Shown in pieces: positions 35,512-44,909 of a DNA stretch of 64,000 nt. The translations under genes were made by a program, and so were the position numbers. Origin of the DNA: Paenarthrobacter sp. GTDB lineage: Bacteria; Actinomycetota; Actinomycetes; Actinomycetales; Micrococcaceae. Numbering within the stretch: position 1 is the first letter of the stretch; every line of letters starts with the position of its first letter. The notes under the pieces are model-generated. The model saw nothing but the letters and a program-made list of their open reading frames with translations, did no database searches and was not told where the DNA came from. The DNA is taken from contig JAPSHX010000008.1 of assembly GCA_031179305.1 (NCBI GenBank), positions 87,028 through 151,027 of the forward strand. The letters are read 5' to 3'.

Positions 35512-36471
35512 ATGACCACGCTAACCAAGCAACCGGATCCGGGGCTCTCCGCCAGGGCGCCGCGGAAGTCACGGAAGCGGGGAAAACCATCCGACGGGTT
35601 CCGCGGCATCGGGGACCTGAAGGTCGCTCTCTTCTTCATCGCTCCGGCGATGGTCGGTTTGATCCTCTTCTACCTCGTCCCGACCATCCGGGGCATCTAT
35701 CTCAGCTTCACCGAGTACAGCATCCTGGGCGACCCTGAATGGATTGGCGCACAGAACTACGAACGCATCGCCAAGGACCCGCTGTTCTGGAACGCCTTGG
35801 GCGTCACCGCGGAATACGTGCTGATCAACATTGTCCTCCAGACTGCATTGGCCCTGGGCCTTGCAATCCTGATGCACCGCGTCGCAAAGTCGACCCTCAT
35901 CCGCGGTGCGCTTCTGATGCCCTATCTGATGGCGAACGTCATCGCGGCTCTGCTGTGGTTCTGGATGCTTGACTACCAGATCGGCATTATCAACCAGATC
36001 ATCGAATGGACCGGACTGCCCCGGGTAGCCTTCTTCGGCAGCGAGCAATGGGCCATCCCCACCCAGGCACTCATCAATACTTGGCGACACATGGGCTACA
36101 CAGCGCTTCTGATCTTCGCCGGACTCCAGGCCATCCCGAATAGCGTCTACGAGGCCGCCAGCATCGACGGTTCCAAGGCCGTGAGCACTTTCTGGCGGAT
36201 CACCCTGCCACTGCTGCGACCGGTCCTGGTACTGGTCCTCGTAGTGACCGTGATCGGTTCCTTCCAGGTCTTTGACACCGTTGCCGTCACCACCGCCGGC
36301 GGACCTGTCAACGCGACCCGTGTGCTGCAGTTCTACATTTACCAGCGCGCCTTCAACGAACAGGACTTCGGCTATGGATCCGCCCTGGCTGTCATCCTCT
36401 TCCTCATCCTCGCCATTGTCGCTTTCATCCAGATGAAATTCCTCCGCGGCAACCAGTCGGACCTGGACTAA
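35512..36471 (+). CDS. Sugar ABC transporter permease (MalF/UgpA-like)
   Basis: A 319-residue membrane protein with six predicted helices. The EAA coupling loop reads YEAASIDGSKAVSTFWRITLPLLRP. AAGGAAAGGG precedes the ATG at 35512. It is first in the operon permease-permease-binding protein-alpha-galactosidase and uses no dedicated ATPase gene, so it likely borrows an MsmK/MsiK-type ATPase encoded elsewhere, as in many actinobacteria. Confidence 0.92.
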   Translation: MTTLTKQPDPGLSARAPRKSRKRGKPSDGFRGIGDLKVALFFIAPAMVGLILFYLVPTIRGIYLSFTEYSILGDPEWIGAQNYERIAKDPLFWNALGVTAEYVLINIVLQTALALGLAILMHRVAKSTLIRGALLMPYLMANVIAALLWFWMLDYQIGIINQIIEWTGLPRVAFFGSEQWAIPTQALINTWRHMGYTALLIFAGLQAIPNSVYEAASIDGSKAVSTFWRITLPLLRPVLVLVLVVTVIGSFQVFDTVAVTTAGGPVNATRVLQFYIYQRAFNEQDFGYGSALAVILFLILAIVAFIQMKFLRGNQSDLD

Positions 36472-36480
36472 GGACACGCC

Positions 36481-37407
36481 ATGACCATTCTTACCTCGCC
36501 CAGGAACGCTGGCCGCCGTCGCCCACTGAGCCGTCCCTTCAACTGGCGCCGCGCCATCGCCCTGACCCTCCTCACCCTGGCCATCGCGGTGAGCATCCTG
36601 CCCTTCTACTGGGTGCTGCGCACAGCCCTGTCCTCCAACGGCTCCCTCGCCGCGAACTCCGCCAACCTGCTGCCGGCCGACTTTAACCTGGGCGCGTTCA
36701 AGCGTGTCTTCGGCCTCCAGAGTGCCTCCGAAGCCATCGCAGAAGGCGGCTCGGGCGCTTCGATCAACTTCTGGCAGTACCTCTGGAACTCGCTGCTCTT
36801 CTCCGGCATCACTACAGCCTGCGCGGTGTTCTTCAGCTCAATGGCCGCCTATGCGTTCTCCCGGCTGCGATGGAAAGGCCGCGACGCGGTCTTCTCCCTG
36901 TTCCTTGCCACCATGCTCGTGCCGCCGATCTTCACCGCCCTGCCCAATTTCCTGCTGATCAAGAACCTGGGCCTGCTGAATTCCATGCTCGGACTCGTGC
37001 TGCCTTACCTGTTCATGACCCCGTTCGCGATCTTCTTCATGCGCCAGTTCTTCCTGAATATGTCCAGGGAAGTTGAAGAAGCTGCAATGCTCGACGGCGC
37101 CAAGCACTGGCGGATCTTCTTCCAGATCATCATGCCCAACGCCGCTGCCCCGATCGCGACCTTGGCGTTACTGACCTTCATGGGTCAGTGGAACGAATAC
37201 TTCTGGCCCCTGCTCGTAGGCACCTCCGAGGAATCCCGGGTACTCACGGTGGGACTGGGAGTCTTCAAATCCCAGTCCCCGCAAGGGGCACCGGACTGGT
37301 CCGGGCTCATGGCCGCAACGCTCGTGTCCGCCACGCCCGTGTTGATCCTCTTCGCCATCTTCGGCAAACGAATCGTCAACTCCATCGGCTTCAACGGCAC
37401 CAAATAG
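36481..37407 (+). CDS. Sugar ABC transporter permease (MalG/UgpE-like)
   Basis: A 308-residue membrane protein with six helices. The EAA loop is VEEAAMLDGAKHWRIFFQIIMPN. It starts 9 bp after the first permease. It forms the heterodimeric pore of the importer with that gene. The central stretch AYAFSRLRWKGRDAVFSLFL is typical of CUT1 permeases. Confidence 0.92.
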   Translation: MTILTSPRNAGRRRPLSRPFNWRRAIALTLLTLAIAVSILPFYWVLRTALSSNGSLAANSANLLPADFNLGAFKRVFGLQSASEAIAEGGSGASINFWQYLWNSLLFSGITTACAVFFSSMAAYAFSRLRWKGRDAVFSLFLATMLVPPIFTALPNFLLIKNLGLLNSMLGLVLPYLFMTPFAIFFMRQFFLNMSREVEEAAMLDGAKHWRIFFQIIMPNAAAPIATLALLTFMGQWNEYFWPLLVGTSEESRVLTVGLGVFKSQSPQGAPDWSGLMAATLVSATPVLILFAIFGKRIVNSIGFNGTK

Positions 37408-37480
37408 CTTTCTTCACCTCCCTCCCGCGGAAACCGGCATGTGCCGGCACGCACCCCATCCCGTCCTGAAAGGACCAACC

Positions 37481-38836
37481 ATGATGAACAAGAAGGCAAT
37501 AGGCGCCGTCGCCGTCGCAGCAGCCGCTGTCCTCGCTCTGTCCGCCTGCTCTGGAGGCTCCTCCGAGGGGAGTGCCGGAGGAGACGCTGCCACGGGCGAG
37601 ATCAGCTACTGGCTCTGGGACGCCAACCAGCTCCCCGCCTACCAGCAGTGCGCCACAGACTTCACCAAGGCCAACCCGGACATCACCGTCAAGATCACCC
37701 AGACCGGTTGGGACGACTACTGGTCCAAGCTCACCAACGGCATGGCCTCCGGCACCGCACCGGACGTCTTCACGGACCACCTGTCCAAGTACCCCGACTT
37801 CCTCAAGACCAAGCAGCTGGTGCCCCTTGACGACAGCATCACGGTTGACGTTTCCCAGTACAACGAAGGCCTCGCGGACCTCTGGGTGGGCCAGGATGGC
37901 AAGCGCTACGGCCTGCCCAAAGACTGGGACACCGTCGCACTGTTCTACAACCAGAAGATGGCCACCGACGCCGGCATCACCCCTGAACAAATGGGCTCCC
38001 TGACCTGGAACCCGCAGGACGGCGGAACGTACGAGAAGGCAATCGCCCGACTCACTGTGGACAAGAACGGCAAACGCGGCGACGAAGCAGGCTTCGACAA
38101 GAACAATGTTGCCGTCTACGGATTGGGACTGCCGGGCTCCGATGCTGAGAACGCCGGCCAGACGCAGTGGAGCTACCTGTCCGCCACCACTGGCTGGACC
38201 ACCACAGACAAGAACCCCTGGGGCACCCACTTCAACTACGACGACAAGAAGCTCCAGGACACCATCGACTGGTGGGCCTCGCTCGCCGTGAAGGGCTACA
38301 TGCCCAAACTCGAAACCACCGTTGGCGCCAACGCCGCCGACAACTTCGGCGCAGGCAAGGCCGCCATCAACAGCAATGGTTCCTGGATGATCGGCCAGTA
38401 CACCGGCTACAAGGGCATCGACGTCGGCATCGCCCCCACACCCCAGGGGCCCGAAGGCAAGCGCGCCTCCATGTTCAATGGCCTGGCCGATTCAGTTTGG
38501 GCCGGCACCAAGAAGAAGGACGCCGCCATTAAGTGGGTCGAGTACCTCGGCTCCTCAGCCTGCCAGGACGTCGTGGCCTCCAAGGCCGTCGTGTTCCCGG
38601 CCATCACCACTTCCTCCGAGAAGGCCGCCGATGCCTTCAAGGCCAAGAATGTGGACGTCAGCGCCTTCACCCAGCACGTGACGGACAAGACCACCTTCAT
38701 GCTGCCGATCACCGACAACGCTTCCAAGGTTGCTGGAATCATGAAGCCGGCAGTGGACGCGGTGATCGCCGGCAAGTCTCCGGCCAGTTCGCTGACAGCC
38801 GCCAACGAACAGGTCAACGCACTCTTCGCGAAGTAA
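37481..38836 (+). CDS. Sugar-binding lipoprotein of CUT1 ABC transporter
   Basis: A 451-residue extracellular solute-binding protein with signal peptide and lipobox LSAC, then a Gly/Ser spacer. Typical binding-protein strands follow (ISYWLWDANQLP, PDVFTDHLSKYP, YGLPKDWDTVALFYNQ). Neighbouring GH36 alpha-galactosidase suggests melibiose, raffinose or related alpha-galactosides, an inference from context. AAAGGACC precedes the ATG. A perfect 16-bp hairpin lies between this gene and alpha-galactosidase. Confidence 0.92.
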   Translation: MMNKKAIGAVAVAAAAVLALSACSGGSSEGSAGGDAATGEISYWLWDANQLPAYQQCATDFTKANPDITVKITQTGWDDYWSKLTNGMASGTAPDVFTDHLSKYPDFLKTKQLVPLDDSITVDVSQYNEGLADLWVGQDGKRYGLPKDWDTVALFYNQKMATDAGITPEQMGSLTWNPQDGGTYEKAIARLTVDKNGKRGDEAGFDKNNVAVYGLGLPGSDAENAGQTQWSYLSATTGWTTTDKNPWGTHFNYDDKKLQDTIDWWASLAVKGYMPKLETTVGANAADNFGAGKAAINSNGSWMIGQYTGYKGIDVGIAPTPQGPEGKRASMFNGLADSVWAGTKKKDAAIKWVEYLGSSACQDVVASKAVVFPAITTSSEKAADAFKAKNVDVSAFTQHVTDKTTFMLPITDNASKVAGIMKPAVDAVIAGKSPASSLTAANEQVNALFAK

Positions 38837-38861
38837 CAACCCTCCCGTAGCACCCCCACCC

Positions 38862-38922
38862 GTTGTGGGGCCCGCTCTGCGCGCCATTTCCTTCGCGAAG
38901 TGCGCTGAGCGGGCCCCACAAC
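38862..38922 (+). other. Intercistronic hairpin after the sugar-binding protein gene
   Basis: GTTGTGGGGCCCGCTC pairs perfectly with GAGCGGGCCCCACAAC (16 bp) around a 29-nt loop. It begins 25 nt after the stop and has no T-run. Such structures between a binding-protein gene and the next cistron often stabilise the upstream mRNA, as with REP elements at malE-malF. Partial termination would also lower the enzyme's expression. Confidence 0.65.
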
Positions 38923-38957
38923 ACCCCAGACCACCCCATCTGAAAGTGACTCAACAC

Positions 38958-41129
38958 ATGCAACCGCTCCACCTCCGTTCCGCAGGTACCAGCCTGGTGA
39001 TCAGCACCCACCGTGGAGAGGCTGAGATAACCCACTGGGGAGCCGACTTGGGCGACACCCTGCCGGATCTGGCCATCCTCAACGAGCCCATCCCGCCGTC
39101 GTCCATTGACGCCAACGTACCTGCAGGGCTTCTCCCCCAGGCTTCGTCGTCGTGGCAGGGCAGGCCGGGACTTCGTGGGCACCGCTTCACGGATGGCGTT
39201 CCCGGCTTCGACTTCTCCGTCCGCCTCCGACTGGGGAGCGCGACGGCGGACGGCAACTCCGCGGTAATCGTCCAAGCGGATCCCGAGGCCGGCATCACCG
39301 TGACCAGCAATCTCACCCTGCACCCCGGCGGTCTTCTCGAACTGCGGCACTCGGTGACGAACGCCGGCACGTCGCCTTTCCAGGTGGATGAGTTGGCGAC
39401 CGTGCTCCCGGTGGCGCCTGACGCCGTCGAACTTTTGGACCTGACGGGTCGCTGGTGCCGTGAGCGCCACCCCCAGCGCAGGCCCATCCAACAGGGAACC
39501 TGGGTCCGCACGGGTCGCCATGGACGGACCGGACACGACTCTTCGCTCCTGCTTGCGGCCGGAACAGCCGGTTTCGGCAACCGCCAGGGCAAAGTGTGGG
39601 CCACGCACCTGGCGTGGAGCGGCAACCATGAGCAGTTTGCAGACAGTGTTGCCGATGGCCGCACCATGGTGGGTGGCTCCGAGCTGTTGGGACCCGCAGA
39701 AGTGGTCCTGCAGCCAGGCGAAAGTTACACAACCCCCGCACTGTTTGCGGCGTACTCAGACCGGGGTCTGGACGGAATTTCCGAGGCTTTCTACTCCTGG
39801 TTCCGTTCACGTCCGCACCATGTGGGTGCAGCTTCCGGGAAAGTCCGCCCAGTTGTCCTCAACACGTGGGAAGCGGTGTATTTCGACCACAAACTGGACA
39901 CCCTGATCGAACTGGCCGAGTCGGCTGCCGATCTTGGAGTTGAGCGTTTCGTGCTCGACGACGGCTGGTTCCGCGGGCGCCGCGGCGACCACGCCGGCTT
40001 GGGCGACTGGTACGTCGATGAGGCCCTCTGGCCAAGCGGCCTGACGCCGTTGATTGATGCCGTGACCAGCCGGGGCATGGAATTCGGTCTCTGGGTTGAG
40101 CCGGAAATGGTCAACCTGGATTCGGACGTTGCCAGGGCTCATCCCGAATGGATCGTGGGCCCCTCGGCAGTTTCCTACAAAGACGGCGGCCGCCTGCCCC
40201 TCGGGTGGCGGCAACAGCATGTGATCGACCTCGTGAACCCGGACGCATGGCAGTACATTTACGAGCGCATGGACAGCTTGCTGCGCGAGAACAACATCAG
40301 CTACCTCAAGTGGGACCAGAACCGTGACCTTCTAGAGCACGGGCATGCGGGCCGGGCTTCGGTGCACGAGCAAACCCTGGCCGCATACCGGCTGTTCGAT
40401 GCGCTCCATGCAGCCCATCCAGAGGTTGAAATCGAAAGCTGCTCCTCCGGTGGCGCCCGTGTGGACCTTGGGATCCTGGAGCGGACCGACCGCATCTGGG
40501 CTTCGGACTGCAACGACGCCTTGGAACGGCAAACCATCCAACGATGGACCGGAATGGTGGTCCCGCCGGAACTGGTGGGCGGGCACATTGGCCCCACAAC
40601 ATCGCACACCACCGGGCGGACGCACGACCTCTCATTCCGCGCTATCACGGCGTTGTTTGGGCACTTCGGCATGGAGTGGGATGTCCGTTCCGTCACCGGG
40701 GCCGAGCGTGAGGAGCTCAAACGCTTCATCGGTCTCTACAAGGAGCACCGTGGCCTCCTCCACAGTGGCCGAATGGTGCGGGCCGATGTGCCGGACGAGT
40801 CGCTGATGGTGCACGGCGTGGTGGCTGAGGGTCCAACGTCCTACGCCACGGCGGCGCTTTTCGCCGTGGTGAAGACTCGAACAGGCTTTAGCGAACTGCC
40901 CGGTCGGGTGACCATTCCGGGGTTGGACCCGTCCCGGACCTACCGGGTGGAGGCGATCTTCCCTTCACCCGGGGATGCCGACTACGGGCACACGTTCACC
41001 GAGGCAAAGCCGGCGCCGTGGCTGGCGTCCGGCGCTGAAGCTTCGGGACGGTTCCTGGGCGAAGTGGGTCTTCCCATGCCGGTCCTGAACCCGGAGCATG
41101 CCATCCTGCTGCGGTTCACGGCCCTCTGA
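38958..41129 (+). CDS. Alpha-galactosidase, glycoside hydrolase family 36
   Basis: A 723-residue cytoplasmic enzyme with no signal peptide. GH36 order is seen: N-terminal beta-sandwich, catalytic barrel (FVLDDGWFRGRRGDHAGLGDW, YLKWDQNRD with nucleophile D453, SCSSGGARVDLGILERTDRI, SDCND with acid/base D517), and C-terminal beta domain. It hydrolyses terminal alpha-1,6-galactose from imported oligosaccharides. It lies at the end of the ABC operon under the LacI-type operators. The ATG at 38958 is chosen because upstream frame is the hairpin region; the ribosome-binding site is weak. Confidence 0.94.
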   Translation: MQPLHLRSAGTSLVISTHRGEAEITHWGADLGDTLPDLAILNEPIPPSSIDANVPAGLLPQASSSWQGRPGLRGHRFTDGVPGFDFSVRLRLGSATADGNSAVIVQADPEAGITVTSNLTLHPGGLLELRHSVTNAGTSPFQVDELATVLPVAPDAVELLDLTGRWCRERHPQRRPIQQGTWVRTGRHGRTGHDSSLLLAAGTAGFGNRQGKVWATHLAWSGNHEQFADSVADGRTMVGGSELLGPAEVVLQPGESYTTPALFAAYSDRGLDGISEAFYSWFRSRPHHVGAASGKVRPVVLNTWEAVYFDHKLDTLIELAESAADLGVERFVLDDGWFRGRRGDHAGLGDWYVDEALWPSGLTPLIDAVTSRGMEFGLWVEPEMVNLDSDVARAHPEWIVGPSAVSYKDGGRLPLGWRQQHVIDLVNPDAWQYIYERMDSLLRENNISYLKWDQNRDLLEHGHAGRASVHEQTLAAYRLFDALHAAHPEVEIESCSSGGARVDLGILERTDRIWASDCNDALERQTIQRWTGMVVPPELVGGHIGPTTSHTTGRTHDLSFRAITALFGHFGMEWDVRSVTGAEREELKRFIGLYKEHRGLLHSGRMVRADVPDESLMVHGVVAEGPTSYATAALFAVVKTRTGFSELPGRVTIPGLDPSRTYRVEAIFPSPGDADYGHTFTEAKPAPWLASGAEASGRFLGEVGLPMPVLNPEHAILLRFTAL

Positions 41130-41204
41130 CGCTCGCTCACATCCCAAGGGCTTGAGCCGAACGCTCGCCCACATCCCAAGGGCTTGAGCCGAACGCTCGC
41201 TCAC
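41129..41204. repeat. 32-bp-period tandem repeat, locus A (2.4 copies)
   Basis: Starting at the last base of the alpha-galactosidase stop, the 32-bp unit ACGCTCGCTCACATCCC plus a 15-bp spacer (AAGGGCTTGAGCCGA) occurs twice, then a 12-bp partial copy. The 17-bp core is the exact reverse complement of the core at locus B (43862-43980). It lies between convergent genes. Confidence 0.85.
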
Positions 41205-41217
41205 TGTTGACACAAAG

Positions 41218-41252
41218 AAGCCGCCCTGGTTCACAACCAGGGCGGCTTTTTC
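41218..41252. terminator. Rho-independent terminator between alpha-galactosidase and crp
   Basis: AGCCGCCCTGGTT pairs with AACCAGGGCGGCT around a CAC loop, followed by TTTTT on the plus strand and with an A-rich flank giving T's on the minus strand. It therefore serves both convergent genes. Confidence 0.92.
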
Positions 41253-41260
41253 GTTGCTGT

Positions 41261-41938
41261 TTAGCGTGAGCGCTGGCGAAGGCGCTGCATGTCCAGGATC
41301 ACCACGGCACGGGCTTCCAGGCGGAGCCAGCCGCGCTGGACAAATTCGGCAAGTGCCTTGTTAACGGTTTCGCGGGAGGCGCCCACCAGCTGGGCAAGTT
41401 CTTCCTGCGTGAGCTCGTGCGCTACCAGCACGCCGTCAGTGGCGGGGCGGCCGAAGCGGTCTGCCAGATCGAGCAGTGCCTTGGCTACACGGCCCGGGAC
41501 GTCTGAGAAGACGAGGTCAGAGAGGGAGTCGTTGGTCCGGCGAAGACGGCGGGCCAAGGCCTGCAGCAGCTGCGCGGAAACCTCAGGGCGCGTGCGGAGC
41601 AGTGCGTTGAGGCTCTCGTTCTTGAGGCCGGCCAGGCGGGTTTCCGAGACGGCGGTGGCCGTTGCGGTACGCGGGCTGGGGTCGAACAACGCCATTTCGC
41701 CGAAGAGTTCACCCGGGCCGAGGATGGCCAGGAGCGATTCGCGGCCATCGGGGGACGTGCGGCCGAGCTTTACCTTGCCGGAAACGATGAAGTAGAGCTG
41801 GTCACCCTGGTCGCCTTCGCGGAACACCGAAGCTCCACGTGAAAGGTCCACCTCGGTGAGTTCGTCCGTCAGCAAGCGGAATGCGTCGTCGTCAAGGGTG
41901 GCGAAGAGGGGTGCGCGGCGCAATACCTCGATGTCCAT
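41261..41938 (-). CDS. crp: Crp/Fnr-family global regulator (GlxR/Rv3676 type)
   Basis: A 225-residue cAMP-receptor-like protein. The cyclic-nucleotide domain has LFGEMALFDPSPRTATATA, whose Glu and Arg contact cAMP in the family. A C-terminal winged helix follows, with LTQEELAQLVGASRETVNKALAEF. It closely resembles M. tuberculosis Rv3676 and Corynebacterium GlxR, global regulators of carbon use. The ATG at 41938 has CAGGAG 6 nt upstream; the longer open frame to 42097 is not coding-like. Nearby acs, dctA and sugar genes are plausible targets. Confidence 0.93.
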   Translation of the reverse strand: MDIEVLRRAPLFATLDDDAFRLLTDELTEVDLSRGASVFREGDQGDQLYFIVSGKVKLGRTSPDGRESLLAILGPGELFGEMALFDPSPRTATATAVSETRLAGLKNESLNALLRTRPEVSAQLLQALARRLRRTNDSLSDLVFSDVPGRVAKALLDLADRFGRPATDGVLVAHELTQEELAQLVGASRETVNKALAEFVQRGWLRLEARAVVILDMQRLRQRSR

Positions 41939-42171
41939 GAAATCTCCTGAATATAAGTTTCGGTCGTGGCGCTCAGGCCATTGTTTCAGAATTTTTAAGC
42001 TTCTGTGACGTACTTGGCACGTGAAACGCTGAAATGGCGCGGGTTTCGGGGCATCCAGCCCCTCCTGACGCCCTTCACAGGGGTATAAGGGGCCCATATC
42101 GTGACCTGACTAACGGTTTGTTGTCAGGGTGGCCACCTAGAATTGGCGCTACCCGGCTATGAGGAGCATTG

Positions 42172-43356
42172 GTGTTTGGCTTGACGATTTTGGATTTGGC
42201 ATTGATCTTGATGCTGCTGTCCTACCTGATTTATGGCCTGCGCAACGGTTTTATGGTCACGCTGGGTGGAATCGCAGGATTCGTCGTCGGTGCCATTGCT
42301 GCCTTCATGGCCGTTCCGCTCGTCAGCGGCTGGGTAACCGACAGCGGTTGGAGGCTGACCGCCACGGTGGGTGCCGCCGTCGTGCTTATCGCATTGGGGC
42401 ACGGGCTTGGCACCATGATCGGGCGAAAAGTCCGCCACGCTGTGCGGATCAAGCCGCTGCATGCCGTGGACCGATTGATCGGTGGCGTGGTGAGCGTTGT
42501 GGTGGCGGCGCTGGTGATGTCCATGCTTGCGTTCAGCATCAGTTCTCTCGGCGTGCCGTTCGTTTCGCAGCAATTGGCCGAGTCCCGCGTCATTCGCTAC
42601 ATCGACAAGCTGACTCCCACACCCGTCAAGAGCACCATGGCACAGCTGCGGTCCACGGTGATCGGTGATGGAATTCCCAAGCTCATTGAGGGCATCGGAC
42701 CAGTAACGCCCGTGCCCGTCCCCAACGAGTCCACGGACACTCCAGCCCTCAACCAAGCCGCCGATTCCGTCCTCAAGATCGCCGGCACCGCATTCGAATG
42801 CGGGCAAAACCAGACCGGTTCCGGATTTGTTGTCTCGCCCGGGCGCGTCGTCACCAATGCGCATGTTGTTGCGGGCGTGTCGCAGCCGGTTGTGGAAGTT
42901 CCCGACGGCGGTGCGTTGCCGGGTCGGGTGGTGTACTTCGACTCCCAGCGGGACATCGCCGTCCTGGCTGTGGATGGTCTTCAGTCCAATCCACTGCCCT
43001 TGAGTGCCGATTTGGCGGCGGGCAGTCCTGCCGCTTTTGCTGGGTACCCGCACGGCGGTCCGTTCCAATCCAAGCCGGCCACTGTCCAAGGCATTTCAAC
43101 CATTCTGGTTCCGGACATTTACGGCAACAATCCTTCGCCGGAGCTCGTCTACAAGCTGGCCGGCGACGTCCAGCCGGGTAACTCAGGTGGTCCCCTGCTG
43201 ACTATGCAGGGCCAGGTGGCCGGGCTGATCTTCGCTAAGACAACTACAGATGCCGCCCTCGGCTTCGCCCTCACCATGCAGGACCTGGAACCGGTGGCCT
43301 CGCAGGCTCCCGGCCTCAGCGACCCCGTCTCGGCAGGTCAGTGCACTCGTAAGTAA
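42172..43356 (+). CDS. MarP-like membrane serine protease (CvpA domain + trypsin-like domain)
   Basis: A 394-residue protein. An N-terminal CvpA-type domain has four membrane segments ([65 protein letters not shown]). A periplasmic chymotrypsin-fold protease follows with triad H231 (TNAHVV), D261 (DIAVLAV) and S338 (GNSGGPLL). M. tuberculosis MarP (Rv3671c) protects against acid by cell-wall processing. The start is GTG at 42172 with GAGGAG upstream; TAGAAT at 42139-42144 is a likely -10. It is divergent from crp. Confidence 0.9.
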   Translation: MFGLTILDLALILMLLSYLIYGLRNGFMVTLGGIAGFVVGAIAAFMAVPLVSGWVTDSGWRLTATVGAAVVLIALGHGLGTMIGRKVRHAVRIKPLHAVDRLIGGVVSVVVAALVMSMLAFSISSLGVPFVSQQLAESRVIRYIDKLTPTPVKSTMAQLRSTVIGDGIPKLIEGIGPVTPVPVPNESTDTPALNQAADSVLKIAGTAFECGQNQTGSGFVVSPGRVVTNAHVVAGVSQPVVEVPDGGALPGRVVYFDSQRDIAVLAVDGLQSNPLPLSADLAAGSPAAFAGYPHGGPFQSKPATVQGISTILVPDIYGNNPSPELVYKLAGDVQPGNSGGPLLTMQGQVAGLIFAKTTTDAALGFALTMQDLEPVASQAPGLSDPVSAGQCTRK

Positions 43357-43396
43357 CGATTCCCGGACTCCTCCGGACCGCTATAGATTGGGAGCC

Positions 43397-43861
43397 ATGA
43401 CTGAAGCCACTCCTGCCACCGAGACCGGTCGCGGAACCATCCTTGTGATCAATGGCCCCAACCTGAACCTCCTGGGCACCCGCGAACCGGAGAAGTACGG
43501 CACGTCCACCCTGGCCGATGTGGAGCAACTGGCCATGACTGCGGCAGCCGCCCATGGCTTCACTGTTGATTGTGTTCAGTCCAACCATGAGGGCGACCTT
43601 CTGGACGCCATCCACGCTGCCCGAGGCAGCGCCGTCGGAATTGTGATCAACGCCGGCGCGTACACGCATACGTCCGTGGCCCTTCGTGATGCCCTGGCGG
43701 CTGTGCAGCTGCCCGCCGTCGAGGTCCACATCACCAACGTGCACCAGCGTGAAGAATTCCGCCACCACTCGTACCTGTCGGGCGTGTGCAACGCAATCGT
43801 TGTGGGCGCCGGTGTGCTCGGCTACAAGCTCGCGATCGAATACCTGGCAGACGCGGTCTAG
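43397..43861 (+). CDS. aroQ: 3-Dehydroquinate dehydratase, type II
   Basis: A 154-residue enzyme of the shikimate pathway. Typical motifs are [18 protein letters not shown] (catalytic Arg and flexible lid Tyr), [34 protein letters not shown] and [21 protein letters not shown] with the catalytic His and Glu. Forms dodecamers in the family. TAGATT ends 7 nt before the ATG and GGGAG also lies there. Alternating copies of a 32-bp repeat follow its stop directly. Confidence 0.95.
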   Translation: MTEATPATETGRGTILVINGPNLNLLGTREPEKYGTSTLADVEQLAMTAAAAHGFTVDCVQSNHEGDLLDAIHAARGSAVGIVINAGAYTHTSVALRDALAAVQLPAVEVHITNVHQREEFRHHSYLSGVCNAIVVGAGVLGYKLAIEYLADAV

Positions 43862-43980
43862 CCCGAGGGACGTGAGCGAGCGTCCCGTTGAAACCCGAGG
43901 GATGTGAGCGAGCGTCCCGTTGAAACCCGAGGGACGTGAGCGAGCGTCGGGTTGAAGCCCGCGGGATGTGAGCGAGCGTC
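43862..43980. repeat. 32-bp-period tandem repeat, locus B (3.7 copies)
   Basis: Units at 43862, 43894, 43926 and 43958 (last one cut at 23 bp) share CCCGAGGGAYGTGAGCGAGC. They differ at a few sites, such as GGGACGT/GGGATGT. Their core, reverse-complemented, is the 17-bp core of locus A. They fill the whole space between the stops of aroQ and the convergent NUDIX gene. Confidence 0.9.
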
Positions 43981-44892
43981 TTAACGCTCGCGCTGGGGCT
44001 CCCCTGCAACGGTGCGGGCGGCTTCGACCTCGAGCATCAGGATTCCGCCCTCGTCCACCAGCTTGGCCTGATACACGTGGGCTTTGCGTTTGTAGCTCAG
44101 GTAAGCGATGCAGCCGTTGGCGTTCGCCATCTTTTCGAGCATGATCTCGGAGCCGGGTACCAGGAGCTGACCGAGTTTGAGGCCAACGGTATTTTCCTGG
44201 CCAACTTCGTCACCGAGTGCTGAGGTGTCCCGCAAGGCGATGGCTTCGGCTGCGGTGACCCAACGGCCCCAAACCCCCTTACTGCCCAGGATGCTGGGTT
44301 GCTGGTTCACGGGCACTGTGGCAGCGAAGTACCGGGTGTTGAAACGCGCATGGGCGAAGTCCGGGCTGAGCCAGTTCACCAGGGGCTTCAGGAGGTCCGT
44401 GCGGAGGGACAGTCCACGTTTGGAGAGCATCTCCGTGAAGGACTTCTCCTGGGCGGCCACGGCTTCACGGGCACGCATCCAGTCGACGGTGGAGTTCGAT
44501 TCAACAGTGGAGGACGCATCAGGTCCTGCGAGCAGGACCCCGGTTTCTTCGAAGAGTTCGCGGATGGCGCCCACCACGTGGCGGCGGGCGAGCCCGACGT
44601 CGTCCGTTCCCAGCTGCTCAGCCCAATGCTGGGGTGACGGGCCAAGCCAACCTACGGGGTCGTCGTCGGACGGGTCCAGCGAGCCGCCCGGGAACGCGAC
44701 AACGCCCAACGGCGAGGAACCTGGCCTATATCCAAGCCAGGTTTCCAAGCCGGTGGGCGAGTCGCGCAACAGCACAACTGAGGAGGCGTAGCGGGCGGCC
44801 CTGGGGGTCCGTTCGCCAAGCTCAAGCCAGTTTCGTGCTGCCCCCTCAAGTTCCTGGGGCAGTACGAACAGACGGCGGGCAAGCTGCGGCAA
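43981..44892 (-). CDS. NUDIX hydrolase
   Basis: A 303-residue NUDIX protein. LGVVAFPGGSLDPSDDD leads to a NUDIX box with a long insert, ending VGAIRELFEETGVLL. Large size and the ARFNTRYFAATVP stretch resemble the NUDT19-like group (acyl-CoA or nucleotide pyrophosphatases). The start is a TTG at 44892 with AAGGAACC upstream, 17 nt after the RidA stop. A GCGAGCGT/ACGCTCGC hairpin sits across the stop. Substrate unknown. Confidence 0.8.
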   Translation of the reverse strand: MPQLARRLFVLPQELEGAARNWLELGERTPRAARYASSVVLLRDSPTGLETWLGYRPGSSPLGVVAFPGGSLDPSDDDPVGWLGPSPQHWAEQLGTDDVGLARRHVVGAIRELFEETGVLLAGPDASSTVESNSTVDWMRAREAVAAQEKSFTEMLSKRGLSLRTDLLKPLVNWLSPDFAHARFNTRYFAATVPVNQQPSILGSKGVWGRWVTAAEAIALRDTSALGDEVGQENTVGLKLGQLLVPGSEIMLEKMANANGCIAYLSYKRKAHVYQAKLVDEGGILMLEVEAARTVAGEPQRER

Positions 44893-44909
44893 TTGGGTAA
44901 ACCGGTTCC

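Noticed and set aside
35569..36477. Long minus-strand open frame of about 300 codons opposite the ABC permease
   Set aside because: It is an antisense shadow typical of GC-rich DNA: His/Asp-rich composition, no ribosome-binding site, and the plus-strand protein is a clear permease.
43862..43980. CRISPR-like array (32-bp period)
   Set aside because: The units are near-identical along their whole length; there are no variable spacers, no leader and no cas genes.
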